Below are positions 36,651-47,375 of a DNA stretch of 64,000 nucleotides, in pieces. Position numbers and translations under genes: made by a program. The number at the start of each line of letters is the position of its first letter. The stretch's first letter is position 1. The stretch is from Mesorhizobium sp. B2-7-2 (GTDB lineage: Bacteria; Pseudomonadota; Alphaproteobacteria; Rhizobiales; Rhizobiaceae): the NCBI RefSeq assembly GCF_006440775.1, contig NZ_VFTZ01000012.1, positions 1-64,000 on the forward strand, in the 5' to 3' direction. The notes under the pieces are model-generated. The model worked only from the letters and a program-made list of their open reading frames with translations. It searched no databases and was not told the DNA's origin.

Positions 36651-37353
36651 TGGATCCAGCTTGGTGGCCTGCGTGTCGGGAAGGACGACTCGGCCTTCGA
36701 CACGTTTGCCGGATACTCCGGGAACGTCTTCAATAATGCACTCGTTGCGTATTGGCGATTTCGACACCAACGTAGCTCAGTACTATCTGGATTCCGACAA
36801 TGGGTTTTCAGCTCTGGTTTCACTTGAATAAGGGGCGGGTGAGGTCGGTTCTCTTGACGGCCATGTTCCCCACGTCGTCTTAGGCGTGAGACAGACACAG
36901 GCTGGCGGAGCGATCACCGGCGTCATCGCTCGTGACAGCAACTACAACGCTTTGGCTGGCAAGGTCCGCATCGACCTCAACGTCACAGATGATTGTCGTT
37001 ATTCGGTATGTTCGGCTACGGCTCCCTTGGCAATCCCAACGACGACCCAAGCAGGGCGATCGCCGCTCAGGGTCGCGGCTTCTACAAGAATGGAGCGGCG
37101 ACTGGGCTTTGTGGGTAGGGGCCACTTACAGGTTTCGACGAGAAAACGTCGTTGAACCTCCAGGTCTCAGGCGATCAGCTCAGCAACTGCGGACTGGCTG
37201 CAATTCGCCTATATGGCCATTCCAGGGTTCACAATCAGGGCCGAAGTCGATTATGCCCACTACGCCAAGCTCACTCCCGTCGCCTCGAACCCGGCTAACG
37301 TCGGCAAAGCGGACAGGCTCGGCGGCGTTCTGCGATTCCAAAGCTCGTTCTAA
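36640..37353 (+). pseudogene. Rhizobial porin (RopA/Omp2-like), 5'-deleted and frameshifted
   Basis: Begins abruptly inside a porin: TSAWIQLGGLRVGKDDSAFD, then VAQYYLDSDNGFSALVSLE, VVLGVRQTQAGGAITGVIAR, YNALAGKVRIDLNVTD, ATGLWVGATYRFDEKTSLNL and finally IPGFTIRAEVDYAHYAKLTP, with a terminal RLGGVLRFQSSF ending in Phe as outer-membrane porins do. These blocks lie in several frames with stops between. The N-terminal half and signal peptide are missing. The 5' break is fused to abiEii. Confidence 0.75.
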
Positions 37354-37900
37354 CGGAATGAATTTGAACGGCGGCGCCCGACGGGTGCCTCGCTGTCTGG
37401 CCTTTCAAGATGTCGTCCCGCATGATCATGCCCGGACTCCGTTGCTGGGCTTCAGAACCTGCTCAGCGAGACTCCCAAGCTCGGTAACTCAACAGCTGGT
37501 CCGCGACATCGCCGGTCGATCTGCATCTCTGTTGGGCTACTACCTGGCGATGAAGCTGCCGAATCGAGAGCACGCAAGGGCTGAGAACACCTAGACACTT
37601 CGTCCAGGCACTTGAACCTTCTTCAGTGGTTCAGGATGAGTTTCGGCGGGCGTCGTCGCAACATCAGTGAGAATTTTGTTCTGCTGGGCCGTCTTCAGGG
37701 CAACTCAATCTGAATCGCAGCCGACTGCCCAGGCTCGCAAGCCTTTGGTCCCGGAAGCCGTGACAGCATAAGGTCTAGCCAAATTTCGTGCCGCCTCGCC
37801 CAGTTCTCAGCCGCGTTGTTGTCGCCGGGAAATGGCCGACCCTCCTATCCGTAGCCGGCGTCCCAAGCAGCACCGCAAATTGGGCAATGGCAATGTATGC
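37354..37900. other. Stretch with no recognisable gene
   Basis: No frame with family resemblance was seen between the porin remnant and the nod box. Confidence 0.4.
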
Positions 37901-37949
37901 ATCCACGTCATGGATGCTTCTTTATCTAAGCAATCGATTTCTCCGGCTG
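37901..37949 (+). promoter_or_regulatory. nod box (NodD-binding promoter element)
   Basis: The 49-bp element begins ATCCACGTCATGGATG and continues TTATCTAAGCAATCGATTTC, ending CTCCGGCTG. This matches the nod-box consensus (ATCCAY-N-GATG, then ATC-N-AAACAATCRATTTTACCAATC), including the two dyad halves ATC-N9-GAT. It points rightward. The next real gene is the carbonic anhydrase 378 bp downstream, then virA. Flavonoid/NodD control of these is inferred. Confidence 0.82.
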
Positions 37950-38326
37950 TCCGATGATGAATATGAAGCGTCAGTTGGCCTGGTGGGGCCATCGGAGTTG
38001 TTGCGTGGAATCGCTTACCCAGTGCGGCCCGGGTGCCGCCATCTTCGGTGGAGTTGCCAATGTGATCTGCAGCCGAACGGCAAACGGCGGTCGTGGAGAC
38101 AATGAGCATGGATACAGCCGGCTAGCTGGGACTATCCTCTACCGGGGGAAAATAGCTGTCACAACCGCATGTGGCCGGCGAGCACGGCCGTGCGCGGGAC
38201 CGTCGGTCGCCCTGAGGCCGCGATGGTGGCGTGCCGAACTGTTCGGCCCCTGTCGCCCACATCACAGCTGCGCCCGCAGTTCCCATGCCACGCCAAATTG
38301 AAGTGTTCAGTAGGAGCCACAGCAAC
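37950..38326. other. Leader region between nod box and carbonic anhydrase
   Basis: A 115-codon frame from 37954 (MMNMKRQLAWWGHRSCCVES) starts right after the nod box but shows no known pattern and unusual composition. Otherwise nothing is recognised. Confidence 0.35.
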
Positions 38327-39079
38327 ATGCACCGTCGTAATCTGATCAAAGGTTTCGTTGCACTCGGCGCTTGTCCCATTTGCGCTGAAGCCGCGCGGGC
38401 GGCCAGCACCGAATGGGGATATGCCGGGCCGGTCGGCCCCGAACAATGGGGGCATCTGGACAAGACGAATTTGGTCTGCTCGGCGGGCATGCAGCAATCG
38501 CCGGTCGATATCAGGGGCGCGGTCAAAGCGGATATTCCGCACATCGCCATAGGTTGGCACAGGGGCGGCGGCAGAATGGTGAACAACGGCCACACCATTC
38601 AGATCAACCTGCCGCAAGGCAGCACGCTCACTCGGGGGGATCGTGTCTATGAGCTGCTACAGTTCCATTTCCATGCACCAAGCGAGCACCACGTCGCAGG
38701 TAAGAGTTTCCCGATGGAAGCGCATTTTGTCCATAAGGGCCGCAACAGCGATACTGTGGGTGTTCTGAGCGTGTTTCTGACGCCAGGCGCCACAAATGCC
38801 AGCTTTGCCCGGCTTGCTGCCGCATTTCCTGCAACGTCAGGCGAAGAGGCAGCCGTCGATGAAGTCGACCCGAACGAGCTTCTGCCGGCTTCGCTTGGCT
38901 ACTGGACATATGAAGGATCTTTGACGACGCCGCCATGCACGGAAAACGTCGACTGGATGGTGGCGACGGAACCGGTTGATGTCGACCCAGCAGACATAGA
39001 GCGATTTACCTCGCTATATCCCGAAAACGCGCGCCCTATCCGCGCGCCCAATCGGCGCTTCATCCTGGGCCTAAGCTGA
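38327..39079 (+). CDS. Alpha-type carbonic anhydrase, periplasmic
   Basis: 250 residues from the ATG at 38327 (TAGGAG upstream; a more upstream ATG in frame is unlikely). The start MHRRNLIKGFVALGACPICA with AEAARA is a Tat/Sec-like signal peptide. The mature domain has QWGHLDKTN, QQSPVDIRG, the zinc histidines in LQFHFHAPSEHHVAGKSFPM and EAHFVHKG, and TYEGSLTTPPCTENVDWMV. It hydrates CO2 in the periplasm. Alpha carbonic anhydrases on M. loti symbiosis islands have been linked to nodule pH. Lies downstream of a nod box. Confidence 0.93.
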   Translation: MHRRNLIKGFVALGACPICAEAARAASTEWGYAGPVGPEQWGHLDKTNLVCSAGMQQSPVDIRGAVKADIPHIAIGWHRGGGRMVNNGHTIQINLPQGSTLTRGDRVYELLQFHFHAPSEHHVAGKSFPMEAHFVHKGRNSDTVGVLSVFLTPGATNASFARLAAAFPATSGEEAAVDEVDPNELLPASLGYWTYEGSLTTPPCTENVDWMVATEPVDVDPADIERFTSLYPENARPIRAPNRRFILGLS

Positions 39080-39246
39080 CGCCCCGGCGTAAAAACCGCC
39101 TGCGCGTCATGTTGATCTGCTTTCAGAATCGTAAGGATGTGCTCCGCGTCGCGTAGGCGCTTTGGGAGCTCATTTCGCGCTGGAAGCGCACCAGGACCAA
39201 GTTCGGTAACGGTGTTAAGCCATTCTCATAAGGGGGAGAGGTAGGC

Positions 39247-41682
39247 GTGGCTTTCCTGTTCCAGCAGCATCCGGCCGCATACCGAGCCCATGAACTGGAA
39301 TTCATGTCGGACCTTCGCAAGGGGTCCATCGCGGATCAAACGCCGTTTCCTTGGCTCAGTTCCGACAAAGCAATTATGATCGCCCTAGCCACCTCGATTG
39401 CGCTCTTGGTCGGGACGCAGGGCCAGCCCCCGCAGATCGATCACGCGATCCTAAGCCAGCTGCGAACGATTCAGATCAATGACGCATTGCTCCGGCGCGA
39501 CGTCGCCCGCGCTGGGATGGATATGACATTGGACTACCGTTCGGTTGCTTCTATCGGGCAAGCGTTGCAAAAGACTCGTGTAAACTTGCAACGTTCTTTC
39601 GAGATTTCGTCCGATGAGAGATCAGAGCAATCCAGATTGCTCGCGCAGCTCATAGATTCGATCGAAAGCAAAAAGGCTGCCGTCTCAGTCTTGGTCGAAC
39701 AAAATCAGCTCATGCAAAGCTGTCTTGCACAGCTAGCTCGCTCGATTGGCCGCCTTGGGGGAGCACCGTCGGGCATGGTTGAACTTTCGATGCTGATCGT
39801 GCTTTCGGCTGAACCGAGGCTCGTTCTGAGCAAGGCTGGAGCTGCCTTATCTTCTTCATGGAGGTTGGACGAAGCTGCCGATCAGATCGCATCTCCGGAC
39901 ACGTTCTCCAAGGCCGCCGAACTGGAGCGAGAGCATCTGGAGGGCTACAGCTTGGCCAGCGCGCACGCGCAGCGCATGCGACTTTTCCTCGGTTTGGTGT
40001 CCATATGCCTCTGCTTGTTTGCGATGATTCCGCCCTCCAGGCAGCCTCTGCGGACGAACCGGCTGAAAAGGCGGTTGGAGCTTGAAGAGGCAATGAGTGA
40101 GATCGAAACTCGCCTCAACGAAAGTAAAGCAAAGGACGCCTCGGCGCGCTTTTCCACCGAAGAAGCGCTCAGAGTCGTTCAACGCGTTTTCGATGCGGAT
40201 CAATGCGCGCTCGCCCTAGTGGATCCGAGTCTCAGCAGGCATACCGAGTGCTTTGTGGCGAACACGTACACACCCGTCTGGAACGTGCCGCTTATTGATG
40301 AAGTCGTTTCACTTGTCCGCGCCGGACGGCCAGTGTTTCGCGTCGTTCGGACCGCCTTAGGGCTTTCCGGTGTTTGTCAAATTGTTGCCTGCAGGGCTTC
40401 CGATCAGCAGGTTGTGGTTTGCATCCTTGTTTTTGAAGGAGATCGCTCACTCCCCTCGGCAGACGACCTGCGGGTTCTTGCCAGCGCCATTGTGCGTTTG
40501 AGCAACCATCTTGAACTGCAACGTATAAATACGGAACGCGACCTTCTGGTGAGTCGATGGGAGCATGTGGAAAGGCTGAGGACCGTGGGCACGATCGCAA
40601 GCGGCGTTACACATGAGTTCAACAACATTTTAGGGGCAATAATCGGCTATTCAGAGATTGCCCAAAGCCTTGTGCGTCGCCCCTCCAGAATCCGTAATCA
40701 CATCGACCAGATCATTTTAGCTGGACACCGAGCCAAGCTGATCGTCGACCAGATCCTGTCACTAAGCCGAAACCGACAGCGCGTGGCAGTGCCATTCAAC
40801 GTCTCCGAAATTGTCATGGATCTTGCGCCATTGCTGCGGGTCACAGTTCGGTCGGATGTTCAGTTGAACTTCAAGATCAACGAGTGGCAAACGGTGGTCG
40901 AGGGCAGCCCAACCGAGATACAGCAGATCCTCATGAATCTATGCAAGAACGCGTCGGAGGCTGTCTTGAACGAGGGCCGTGTCGAGGTCAGCGTTTCTCG
41001 CGCTCAGGTGCGCCAAACCAAGCCGCTGGCTCAGGGCACCTTGAGACCTGGAGATTACGTTCTCCTCTCCATCAGCGACGATGGCCCGGGAATCGCAAGT
41101 TCGATACTTCCGCATGTCTTTGAGCCCTTTTTTACCACGCGCTCTGTCGTCGGCGGGACCGGGCTGGGTCTTGCTGCGGTTGACAGGCACGTGAGCGCGC
41201 TCGCAGGATGCCTTGATGTCACCTCGGCTGTTGGCCGAGGGACGCGGTTTGATATCTACCTACCGGCCTCCGACGAGGAGCCAGTCACCGCTGACATCGC
41301 TTTCGGTCGGTACGACGGACCACTTGGCAACGGAGAAATCGTTGCAGTCGTGGAGCCCGATCCAGCAGAGTTGGAGATCTACAGGGACCAGATCGCCGCG
41401 CTGGGTTATGAGCCGGTCGGCTTCGCGAACCTTGAAGGTCTTTGCGAGTGGACCGAAAGCGGGAAGGCAGCAGACCTGGTGATTTTAGGTAGAACGCCTT
41501 TCCTGGAGCGAGGACAGGCCGAATCCGTATGCCCCACCCTCATGACGGTGCCTGTCATAGTCGTCGGCCAAACCGACTCCATGCCGGTCATATCCGCTAA
41601 TCAGGCCCTCGTCCTTTGGCTAGCGAAGCCGGTCTCATCCCGGACAATGGCGCATGCGGTTCGTACAATGATGATGGCATGA
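39247..41682 (+). CDS. virA: VirA-like hybrid sensor histidine kinase
   Basis: 811 residues from a GTG at 39247 (RBS GGGGGAGAGG); an ATG at 39304 is also possible. Two membrane helices (about 40-58 and 245-262) bracket a periplasmic domain. A linker follows (GAF-like, [20 protein letters not shown]). The kinase has the phospho-His in [20 protein letters not shown] and the ATP lid [29 protein letters not shown]-terminal receiver-like domain ends the protein, but where the phospho-acceptor Asp is expected the sequence is DLVILGRTP. In R7A, VirA/VirG control the virB operon and effectors. Confidence 0.9.
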   Translation: MAFLFQQHPAAYRAHELEFMSDLRKGSIADQTPFPWLSSDKAIMIALATSIALLVGTQGQPPQIDHAILSQLRTIQINDALLRRDVARAGMDMTLDYRSVASIGQALQKTRVNLQRSFEISSDERSEQSRLLAQLIDSIESKKAAVSVLVEQNQLMQSCLAQLARSIGRLGGAPSGMVELSMLIVLSAEPRLVLSKAGAALSSSWRLDEAADQIASPDTFSKAAELEREHLEGYSLASAHAQRMRLFLGLVSICLCLFAMIPPSRQPLRTNRLKRRLELEEAMSEIETRLNESKAKDASARFSTEEALRVVQRVFDADQCALALVDPSLSRHTECFVANTYTPVWNVPLIDEVVSLVRAGRPVFRVVRTALGLSGVCQIVACRASDQQVVVCILVFEGDRSLPSADDLRVLASAIVRLSNHLELQRINTERDLLVSRWEHVERLRTVGTIASGVTHEFNNILGAIIGYSEIAQSLVRRPSRIRNHIDQIILAGHRAKLIVDQILSLSRNRQRVAVPFNVSEIVMDLAPLLRVTVRSDVQLNFKINEWQTVVEGSPTEIQQILMNLCKNASEAVLNEGRVEVSVSRAQVRQTKPLAQGTLRPGDYVLLSISDDGPGIASSILPHVFEPFFTTRSVVGGTGLGLAAVDRHVSALAGCLDVTSAVGRGTRFDIYLPASDEEPVTADIAFGRYDGPLGNGEIVAVVEPDPAELEIYRDQIAALGYEPVGFANLEGLCEWTESGKAADLVILGRTPFLERGQAESVCPTLMTVPVIVVGQTDSMPVISANQALVLWLAKPVSSRTMAHAVRTMMMA

Positions 41683-41800
41683 TACCGCCGAATCGCTCAG
41701 CCTATCCAACCACTGCGAGAAGGCCCGTCAAAAAGATATCGAAGCAGAACAGAATAACGCGTCGACACCGGCTTACCGATCCCGAGACGTTGTTCCAGCC

Positions 41801-42841
41801 TTAGTGCTTGTTGAGAAGGTCGGCTACTGTCTCTCCCCGCCGCCGGGCATCGGCGGCGAGCCATACCTCTCCTACCTCATACACGTCGCCTTGGGTACGG
41901 AACGGTATGATGACGTCAATGGCAGCCGACAGCATGTCAAGAAGCGTGCGGTCTTCGACAGCGGCTCCTTGCGCGCTGCTCTTGACGAGTGAAAAGAGCT
42001 TTTTGAAACCTTGTACCGGATCAGCCCCATGAATCGTTGATATCGATCCCGCATGGCCGGAGACGACTTCACTAAGGTAGGCCCAAGCGGCGTCATCGCG
42101 CATCTCGCCAAGCAATATTCGATCAGGCCGCATGCGCAAACTGGCTTGCAACAGTTGCTCGGCCGTCACCGCACCTGCGCCTGCTCGGTCCTTTGGATAG
42201 AGTAAGCGGACATGGTTCTCGTGCGGGATTGCAAGTTCGAGCGTGTCCTCGATGCTGATCAACCTCTCATGCGGGGGTATAGCGTTGATCAAAGTCTTGC
42301 TCATTGTCGTTTTGCCGCTTCCAGTCGGTCCGCAAAGCAGCATTGTGAGCCGCCCGCAGACGCAGGCTCGCAAAAATTGCTCCAAGTCACCATGGTCGTA
42401 GTGCTGAAGAATCGTTTCGTCCTGCCGCTCTTGGCGCTCTTTTCGTGACCGCCATTGATTCCAACGCGAATATTCGTAGCGAGAAGAAACTTCCTTGAGT
42501 TCGGTCACACGACTTGAGGGACGCCGTATCGTCAGGCTTATTGTTCCTGAGGGTACTGCGGGGGGCAAACAGATCTGCAGCCGCTCTCCGTTCGGCAACT
42601 CAGTCGCACAGAGGGGGCTTTGCGGTCCGACATCTTGCTTGCGCAGCGCTCCGGCGAGGATCGCGATGTCCTCCAGATCGTCATAAGACAGCGGCAGTGG
42701 ATGTTTCGTGAAAACGCCGGCCTGTCGGACAAAGGCTTCCCCAGGCCGGTTGATAGCGACCTCTTCGGTTCTTGGCTCCTCAAGCCATTTCAGAACGGGA
42801 TCGAGAAGCAAACGCAATTGAGGATCAGCCTCCGATTGCAT
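41801..42841 (-). CDS. virB11: VirB11 secretion ATPase
   Basis: 346 residues from [15 protein letters not shown]; upstream in-frame codons overlap virB10. Hexameric traffic ATPase at the inner membrane powering pilus assembly and substrate transfer. Seen: N-terminal domain ([18 protein letters not shown]), Walker [19 protein letters not shown], Asp box [34 protein letters not shown] (Walker B) and [15 protein letters not shown] (His box). Last gene of the virB operon. Confidence 0.96.
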   Translation of the reverse strand: MQSEADPQLRLLLDPVLKWLEEPRTEEVAINRPGEAFVRQAGVFTKHPLPLSYDDLEDIAILAGALRKQDVGPQSPLCATELPNGERLQICLPPAVPSGTISLTIRRPSSRVTELKEVSSRYEYSRWNQWRSRKERQERQDETILQHYDHGDLEQFLRACVCGRLTMLLCGPTGSGKTTMSKTLINAIPPHERLISIEDTLELAIPHENHVRLLYPKDRAGAGAVTAEQLLQASLRMRPDRILLGEMRDDAAWAYLSEVVSGHAGSISTIHGADPVQGFKKLFSLVKSSAQGAAVEDRTLLDMLSAAIDVIIPFRTQGDVYEVGEVWLAADARRRGETVADLLNKH

Positions 42842-43967
42842 TGTTGTTTCTCCGGCGTTCGCGATGTTGGGGGGATGGCGCTGCGGCAGTCGCTCTAAGA
42901 TCGTATACATCCGAGAAGTCGAGGTCCCGAGCCACAAAGATGGATACGGCGTCTCCTTGGTTTTTCTTCAGGGTTGGGGGAAGGTTGATCGTCGCTCTCA
43001 ATGTCGTCTCGACGGCTTGTCCACCATTGCTCTGGAAGCTGTTGGTGCCGCTTCCTCCGCCAGAGCTGGCCGCATATTGACCAGCCGCCTGAAACGCGCC
43101 TTGGATGACGCTCATGAGAATCGCTCCGCCAAAGCGTTCCCGGAAGTGATTGTCCACCGTGCCAGGCATTCCGGAGCGGCCGAGCTCGTCAGCGCCCGGC
43201 GATGCTATCGAAACGAGGGCATGGTCAGGTGTTTCGATGCGCGTCCACAGCACGAATACACGCGCATCCCCCTGCTGGAGACCGCGCTGGATCTCGCCAA
43301 TCACGGTTGTCCCGCGATCCAAGAGCACGACGTTGTTGGTGGCGCCTCGGACGGCTTTAGGTAAGACGCACTTCACATAGCCGGGTAAATTTGTGTCGAC
43401 CGCAGTTTGCAAAATGCAGGGAATGATCGTTCCTTGAGTAATCACGAGATCAGGGTGCGGCAAAAGTGTGGCCCGGCTCGGCTCCTGTATATCTGGCTTC
43501 AATCGGCCTGACAGATCGCCACCGTTTGAAATCTCATCCGCTGTCCCCGGAGCATCATTTTGCTTGTCTTCGCTCCGCTGATCGGCATTGGGCATTTGAC
43601 CGCTGCCGCTGTAGGCGAAAATTGGTGATTCCTCCGGCGGCGGATCATCTGCCGCTGGTGGGGGCGGCGTGGATGGCGCAGGCTCTGCCGCCTTGGCCGC
43701 CTCTGCGGGTGCTGGAGGTTCTGGAGCAACCTCGATTGGCACGGGACGGAATGGCTCGACGTTGGCGACAATTGGCGGCTTTGGCTGAGATGGTTCGTCT
43801 TGTGTGCTGGAACGACCTCCGAGCCAGATGAGCGATAGAGACGAGATGAGAACAAGAGCAGCGACGGCCAACTTCTGCGATCCCGAAACATGCCGGCGGG
43901 CCGGCTCCGAGACCATCGATCCGGATGCATGGACATCATGTCCCGCCTGTGGGCCGGTTTCATTCAT
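42825..43967 (-). CDS. virB10: VirB10 core-complex protein
   Basis: 380 residues from [15 protein letters not shown], whose ATG overlaps the virB9 stop (ATGA). One N-terminal membrane helix ([19 protein letters not shown]), a proline-rich periplasmic stretch ([36 protein letters not shown]), then the TrbI/VirB10 beta-barrel domain ([40 protein letters not shown]). VirB10 spans both membranes and links inner-membrane energy to the outer pore. Confidence 0.95.
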   Translation of the reverse strand: MNETGPQAGHDVHASGSMVSEPARRHVSGSQKLAVAALVLISSLSLIWLGGRSSTQDEPSQPKPPIVANVEPFRPVPIEVAPEPPAPAEAAKAAEPAPSTPPPPAADDPPPEESPIFAYSGSGQMPNADQRSEDKQNDAPGTADEISNGGDLSGRLKPDIQEPSRATLLPHPDLVITQGTIIPCILQTAVDTNLPGYVKCVLPKAVRGATNNVVLLDRGTTVIGEIQRGLQQGDARVFVLWTRIETPDHALVSIASPGADELGRSGMPGTVDNHFRERFGGAILMSVIQGAFQAAGQYAASSGGGSGTNSFQSNGGQAVETTLRATINLPPTLKKNQGDAVSIFVARDLDFSDVYDLRATAAAPSPQHRERRRNNNAIGG

Positions 43968-44845
43968 CGTCCCGAGCCTTTCAAAACGCGCCACACGTCG
44001 GGTGTCACTGTACCGGTCGCTGGCGCTCGTCCCACAGGGTCATAAGCTCTGTTGAAAATGGACAAGACCGTGTTGCCATCTCTCAGACGCCATTCCCGGG
44101 CGACGGCGGATACTTCAACATAGTCGCCTTTGACCGTGTAATTGGCAGCGGCTTCCTTGCCGTCGGGATTGATAACGTAGAGGGAGGGTATGCGGGAATT
44201 GCTTGCGAATCCAAATACGGTCGTAAAGCCATTATCGAAGACTTCCAGCGGCGCCAGCGACCGATCGCCCTTTGCGACGTAGTGAAAATTGCTTTCGTCC
44301 GGACTGGCAGCTGCGGCGGGCCGATTCAACAAATCCCGAACTCTCTCGTCTTGCAGCACTCTCGCCCGGGCCTGGCCAAGAATCGAGCGCCTTTCCGCTT
44401 CCTTTCTCTGAGCAGCAGCCTCATCAGCAGGATAGGTGAACTGCACACTGTAGTATAGGTCTGGTTGCTCCTCATCGAGTTTGGGCATCGCTTTCGTTGA
44501 AATACTGAAGACGTATCTGCGTGTACCGGACTCGCTCTCGGCCAGCACGACGACCGGCTGCGGCGACAGCATCCGGCTAGCCTTGAAAAAGAGATAATTG
44601 GCGCGCGGGAGCGCAGCCAGGTCTTTGCTATTGGAAACAGCCACGGCTGCGACGGTCTCGTTTGCCGCGAATGTGACAACCAGCGTTGCCCCAACTGCGG
44701 TCGATAGGCGCACCACTTCGTCGGGGCGGTAAGCCAGGTAGCGCATCCGCGCATCATGCTTGCCGGCAAGTGGCGTGTCTTCGGCGCACGCTTCCATCGT
44801 TAGGAAGAGTGAACAGGCCAGCGCCAGAAATGCTCTTTTTGTCAT
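43964..44845 (-). CDS. virB9: VirB9 outer-core protein
   Basis: 293 residues. Signal peptide [25 protein letters not shown]. VirB9/CagX domain with [55 protein letters not shown] and the C-terminal [30 protein letters not shown]. It forms the outer-membrane cap with VirB7 and VirB10. It overlaps virB8 by ATGA. Confidence 0.95.
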   Translation of the reverse strand: MTKRAFLALACSLFLTMEACAEDTPLAGKHDARMRYLAYRPDEVVRLSTAVGATLVVTFAANETVAAVAVSNSKDLAALPRANYLFFKASRMLSPQPVVVLAESESGTRRYVFSISTKAMPKLDEEQPDLYYSVQFTYPADEAAAQRKEAERRSILGQARARVLQDERVRDLLNRPAAAASPDESNFHYVAKGDRSLAPLEVFDNGFTTVFGFASNSRIPSLYVINPDGKEAAANYTVKGDYVEVSAVAREWRLRDGNTVLSIFNRAYDPVGRAPATGTVTPDVWRVLKGSGR

Positions 44846-45555
44846 GGCTGCACGAAGCCCAGGTTCGATACGGTGTCTTGCGAGGCTTGGTAGGATGTGA
44901 CGAGTAGACCTCCCGGATTGGTGAGCCTCGATTGCCCAGGCAGACCCGTCAAGCGCTCGTAGCGGATGGTAGCAGTCCAGGAGGTCACTATCGGCGTCTG
45001 CCCATCGATAACAAGCGTACGTTTGTATCGGATCTGCTGAACGTCGGGACTGATGTCATTTGATGAAATATGCCCGACCTCGAGCTTGCCGCGCTTCCCA
45101 ACCGTGACCTGCGGCGAGGTGGGGTTGGGATAGTTGAAGAAATCTTGATATTGCTGTTGCACAGAAGGTGCGCTGAAACTGGAGACGAGGTCATAGGCGT
45201 ATTGGGCTGTATCTGCCGTGTAGCCCTCGCGCAGGCGTACATATTCCCACAGCGAAGCGTTTATGACGGCTCGGTCTTGGGTTGCCGGCAGTCGAGAGAT
45301 TGACACTTCGCTGTCAACGGTACCGTCCGGCCGCACCCAGAGGAACACAGGTACGAGCTTGGCCAACGGGACCATGGCAGCGATGGTAAATGCCTGGGCG
45401 ACATTTCCCAGGACCGCCGCTGCGGCAAAGGCTATAAGCGCCTTTGACAAGCGCCGCGCAGACTTCGCTCGTGAAGTTTGAAACGCTTCCACCTTCTTGT
45501 AGTGAGCGGCTAGCGTTTCTCTCTCCACCAGAAGGGCATGTTCAGGAAATTTCAC
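44842..45555 (-). CDS. virB8: VirB8 inner-membrane assembly protein
   Basis: 237 residues from a GTG at 45555 that overlaps the virB7 stop (GTGA); the ORF is open nine codons further. A membrane helix at about 38-58 (LSKALIAFAAAAVLGNVAQA) precedes the NTF2-like periplasmic domain (WEYVRLREGYTADTAQYAYD, then SPQVTVGKRGKLEVGHISSN, RYKRTLVIDGQTPIVTSWTA). It nucleates assembly of the T4SS. Confidence 0.94.
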   Translation of the reverse strand: MKFPEHALLVERETLAAHYKKVEAFQTSRAKSARRLSKALIAFAAAAVLGNVAQAFTIAAMVPLAKLVPVFLWVRPDGTVDSEVSISRLPATQDRAVINASLWEYVRLREGYTADTAQYAYDLVSSFSAPSVQQQYQDFFNYPNPTSPQVTVGKRGKLEVGHISSNDISPDVQQIRYKRTLVIDGQTPIVTSWTATIRYERLTGLPGQSRLTNPGGLLVTSYQASQDTVSNLGFVQP

Positions 45556-45710
45556 TTGGGCTCTTCCGCGCACTCGACCTGAAGATCCTCAGGAGTGGTT
45601 TCCCATTGTCCCGCGTTCAGTTGGAATGGCGTACCCGTGCAGGTCGCAAGCCGATCGGTTGTCTTGCAGGCCGCCAAAGCGAGGATTAGCAACAGTAGAT
45701 AGCGTTTCAT
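45552..45710 (-). CDS. virB7: VirB7 lipoprotein
   Basis: 52 residues from MKRYLLLLILALAAC. The lipobox LALAAC marks lipidation at Cys15, and the mature peptide has a second Cys (RLATCTGTPF) that in Agrobacterium pairs with VirB9. An in-frame ATG 15 codons upstream (45755) would spoil the signal peptide. It lies between virB6 and virB8 in canonical order. Confidence 0.9.
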   Translation of the reverse strand: MKRYLLLLILALAACKTTDRLATCTGTPFQLNAGQWETTPEDLQVECAEEPK

Positions 45711-45732
45711 GTTTTTGGCACCGGTTGATTGA

Positions 45733-46620
45733 TTAACCACCCGCCGTTTTGGCAAAGTAGCGGTTGAGGTTGCTAAGAGGTCGGTTCTCGCCTGCCAAAG
45801 AGCCGCCGGCGATGCTGCTGGCGATCGTCGGAAGCGCGATGATCAGAGCGTCGCCAGCGAGGAAGAGCATGTCGAGCTCGTAAAGCCCGATGATCTTGGC
45901 TGCTGTCGTGCCCGACATTTTGATTATGATAAGCATTGCTGTCAGCGAGACTGCTTCGGCCGCAATAACTATCGTCGCAACGATGTTGAGAAGGAGAAGC
46001 AGCAGCCCGTACGAGAGCAGTTGGCCGATCCATCTGGTGGCCATGTCTCGCGTGCGATCAAAAAGGTAGCCGACAAGGACCAGGGGTCCGATCGCCAAGA
46101 GCAGCTTCGTCAGAATTCCAACGGCATCGTAGATCTCGAACGCCGTCCACAGCGAGCCGTAGAAAATCCATTGCGCTCCCTGGAAGGCAAGTATGTCCTG
46201 GCCATTCATTGTCCCAATTTCGGAAGCAATCATCTGAAAAGCATACTGACTTGCAGCAAACATAAAGTCTAGCTTCCGAGGAATATCGACGAATGGCAAG
46301 TCGCTGCTACTTATATGGTGAGCAAACCTTGGAATCGTGTCGTCGAAGAACGTTTCAATGTACTGCTGGTAGTTGGACTGGTCCAAGATCAGGGCAACGA
46401 CAATCGACACCATGATTACGCGCGAGATACTCCCGCGCGCATCGACTTGACCGCGCATGACCAGACAGCCTTGTATTATTATCCAAAGCGTTACACACGC
46501 GACCAGAGGTGCGCTGACCGCCTCTTGGATCTTTTCAAGCACGTTGTGCAGCCCTGAGGTAAAGGCCAGATCAAAGATCGTGTGTATGGCCGTGAATGGC
46601 GCGGCAATCTTGAAATTCAT
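45733..46620 (-). CDS. virB6: VirB6 polytopic inner-membrane protein
   Basis: 295 residues with about five to six membrane helices, e.g. APLVACVTLWIIIQGCLVM, VIMVSIVVALILDQSNY, LLLAIGPLVLVGYLF, LLSYGLLLLLLNIVATIVIA and LAGDALIIALPTIASSIAGG. TrbL/VirB6 family. It forms part of the inner-membrane channel. Starts MNFKIAAPFTAIHTIFDLAF. Confidence 0.93.
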   Translation of the reverse strand: MNFKIAAPFTAIHTIFDLAFTSGLHNVLEKIQEAVSAPLVACVTLWIIIQGCLVMRGQVDARGSISRVIMVSIVVALILDQSNYQQYIETFFDDTIPRFAHHISSSDLPFVDIPRKLDFMFAASQYAFQMIASEIGTMNGQDILAFQGAQWIFYGSLWTAFEIYDAVGILTKLLLAIGPLVLVGYLFDRTRDMATRWIGQLLSYGLLLLLLNIVATIVIAAEAVSLTAMLIIIKMSGTTAAKIIGLYELDMLFLAGDALIIALPTIASSIAGGSLAGENRPLSNLNRYFAKTAGG

Positions 46621-46678
46621 GGCCTGAGCCTGATTTGTCCCTGATCAGCCCAGTTGAGCCGGACGAACTTTGCGTGGT

Positions 46679-47362
46679 TCACGGCAGTGTGCCAAACATC
46701 TTGGCGGTGTCCTGGCGCTCGCGACGCTGCGTGGCGGCCTCCTCCACGGCGTGAAGGCTGCCTTGTGCAGTGGTCATCGTCAGCAGACTCGTGGCCTCGA
46801 CATTTTGGATGACCGCATCGTGAATCTGCTTGAGGACCAGACCGTTGGTCACGGTGGCCTGCACAATATTTCGCGAGCGCGAAAGCTGACCAGGCGTGTT
46901 GTCGTTAGCCTTAAGGCGCTTGTCCATTACGTCCAGAGTGTCGGCTGCAAGAGCTGCCGCATTGGCGGCACCAGTGATTTGCTCCTCTAACAGTTTCGCT
47001 TCTGAATCGGTGCCGGTGACTCTCCGGGTTGGGTCTTGCACAATGGTACGCGCCATGGTCGAAACCGGCGCCCGAGCATCAAACATCTGCCCGTCCAGCT
47101 TATTGCTCGATGGGTAGTGGTTTCCCTGGTTCAGTGCGCCCAGCAGTCCCGTGACAGCAAATGACGACTTCAGTATCTCTACCATTTCGATCGTGGTAGC
47201 GAGCGTCTGAGCCGATTTTATAAGCATCGCCGCAGTGGAACCCGCTGTTAGTCCCGCTTGTACTGTCAATGCCGGGTCGCTGACGATAAATTGCGACCTG
47301 GCCTGTGTGCTAAGCAGAAAGGAAACAGCAAGCGTCGTCACTGCAAGCTTGGCAAATCTCAT
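46679..47362 (-). CDS. virB5: VirB5 minor pilin
   Basis: 227 residues from MRFAKLAVTTLAVSFLLSTQ with GGAGG six to eight bases upstream; the ORF is open upstream into virB4. Signal peptide to about ARSQF. Helical mature domain with IVSDPALTVQAGLTAGSTAA, MARTIVQDPTRRVTGTDSEA and SRSRNIVQATVTNGLVLKQI. VirB5 sits at the tip of the T-pilus. Confidence 0.92.
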   Translation of the reverse strand: MRFAKLAVTTLAVSFLLSTQARSQFIVSDPALTVQAGLTAGSTAAMLIKSAQTLATTIEMVEILKSSFAVTGLLGALNQGNHYPSSNKLDGQMFDARAPVSTMARTIVQDPTRRVTGTDSEAKLLEEQITGAANAAALAADTLDVMDKRLKANDNTPGQLSRSRNIVQATVTNGLVLKQIHDAVIQNVEATSLLTMTTAQGSLHAVEEAATQRRERQDTAKMFGTLP

Positions 47363-47375
47363 GAATATTCCTCCT

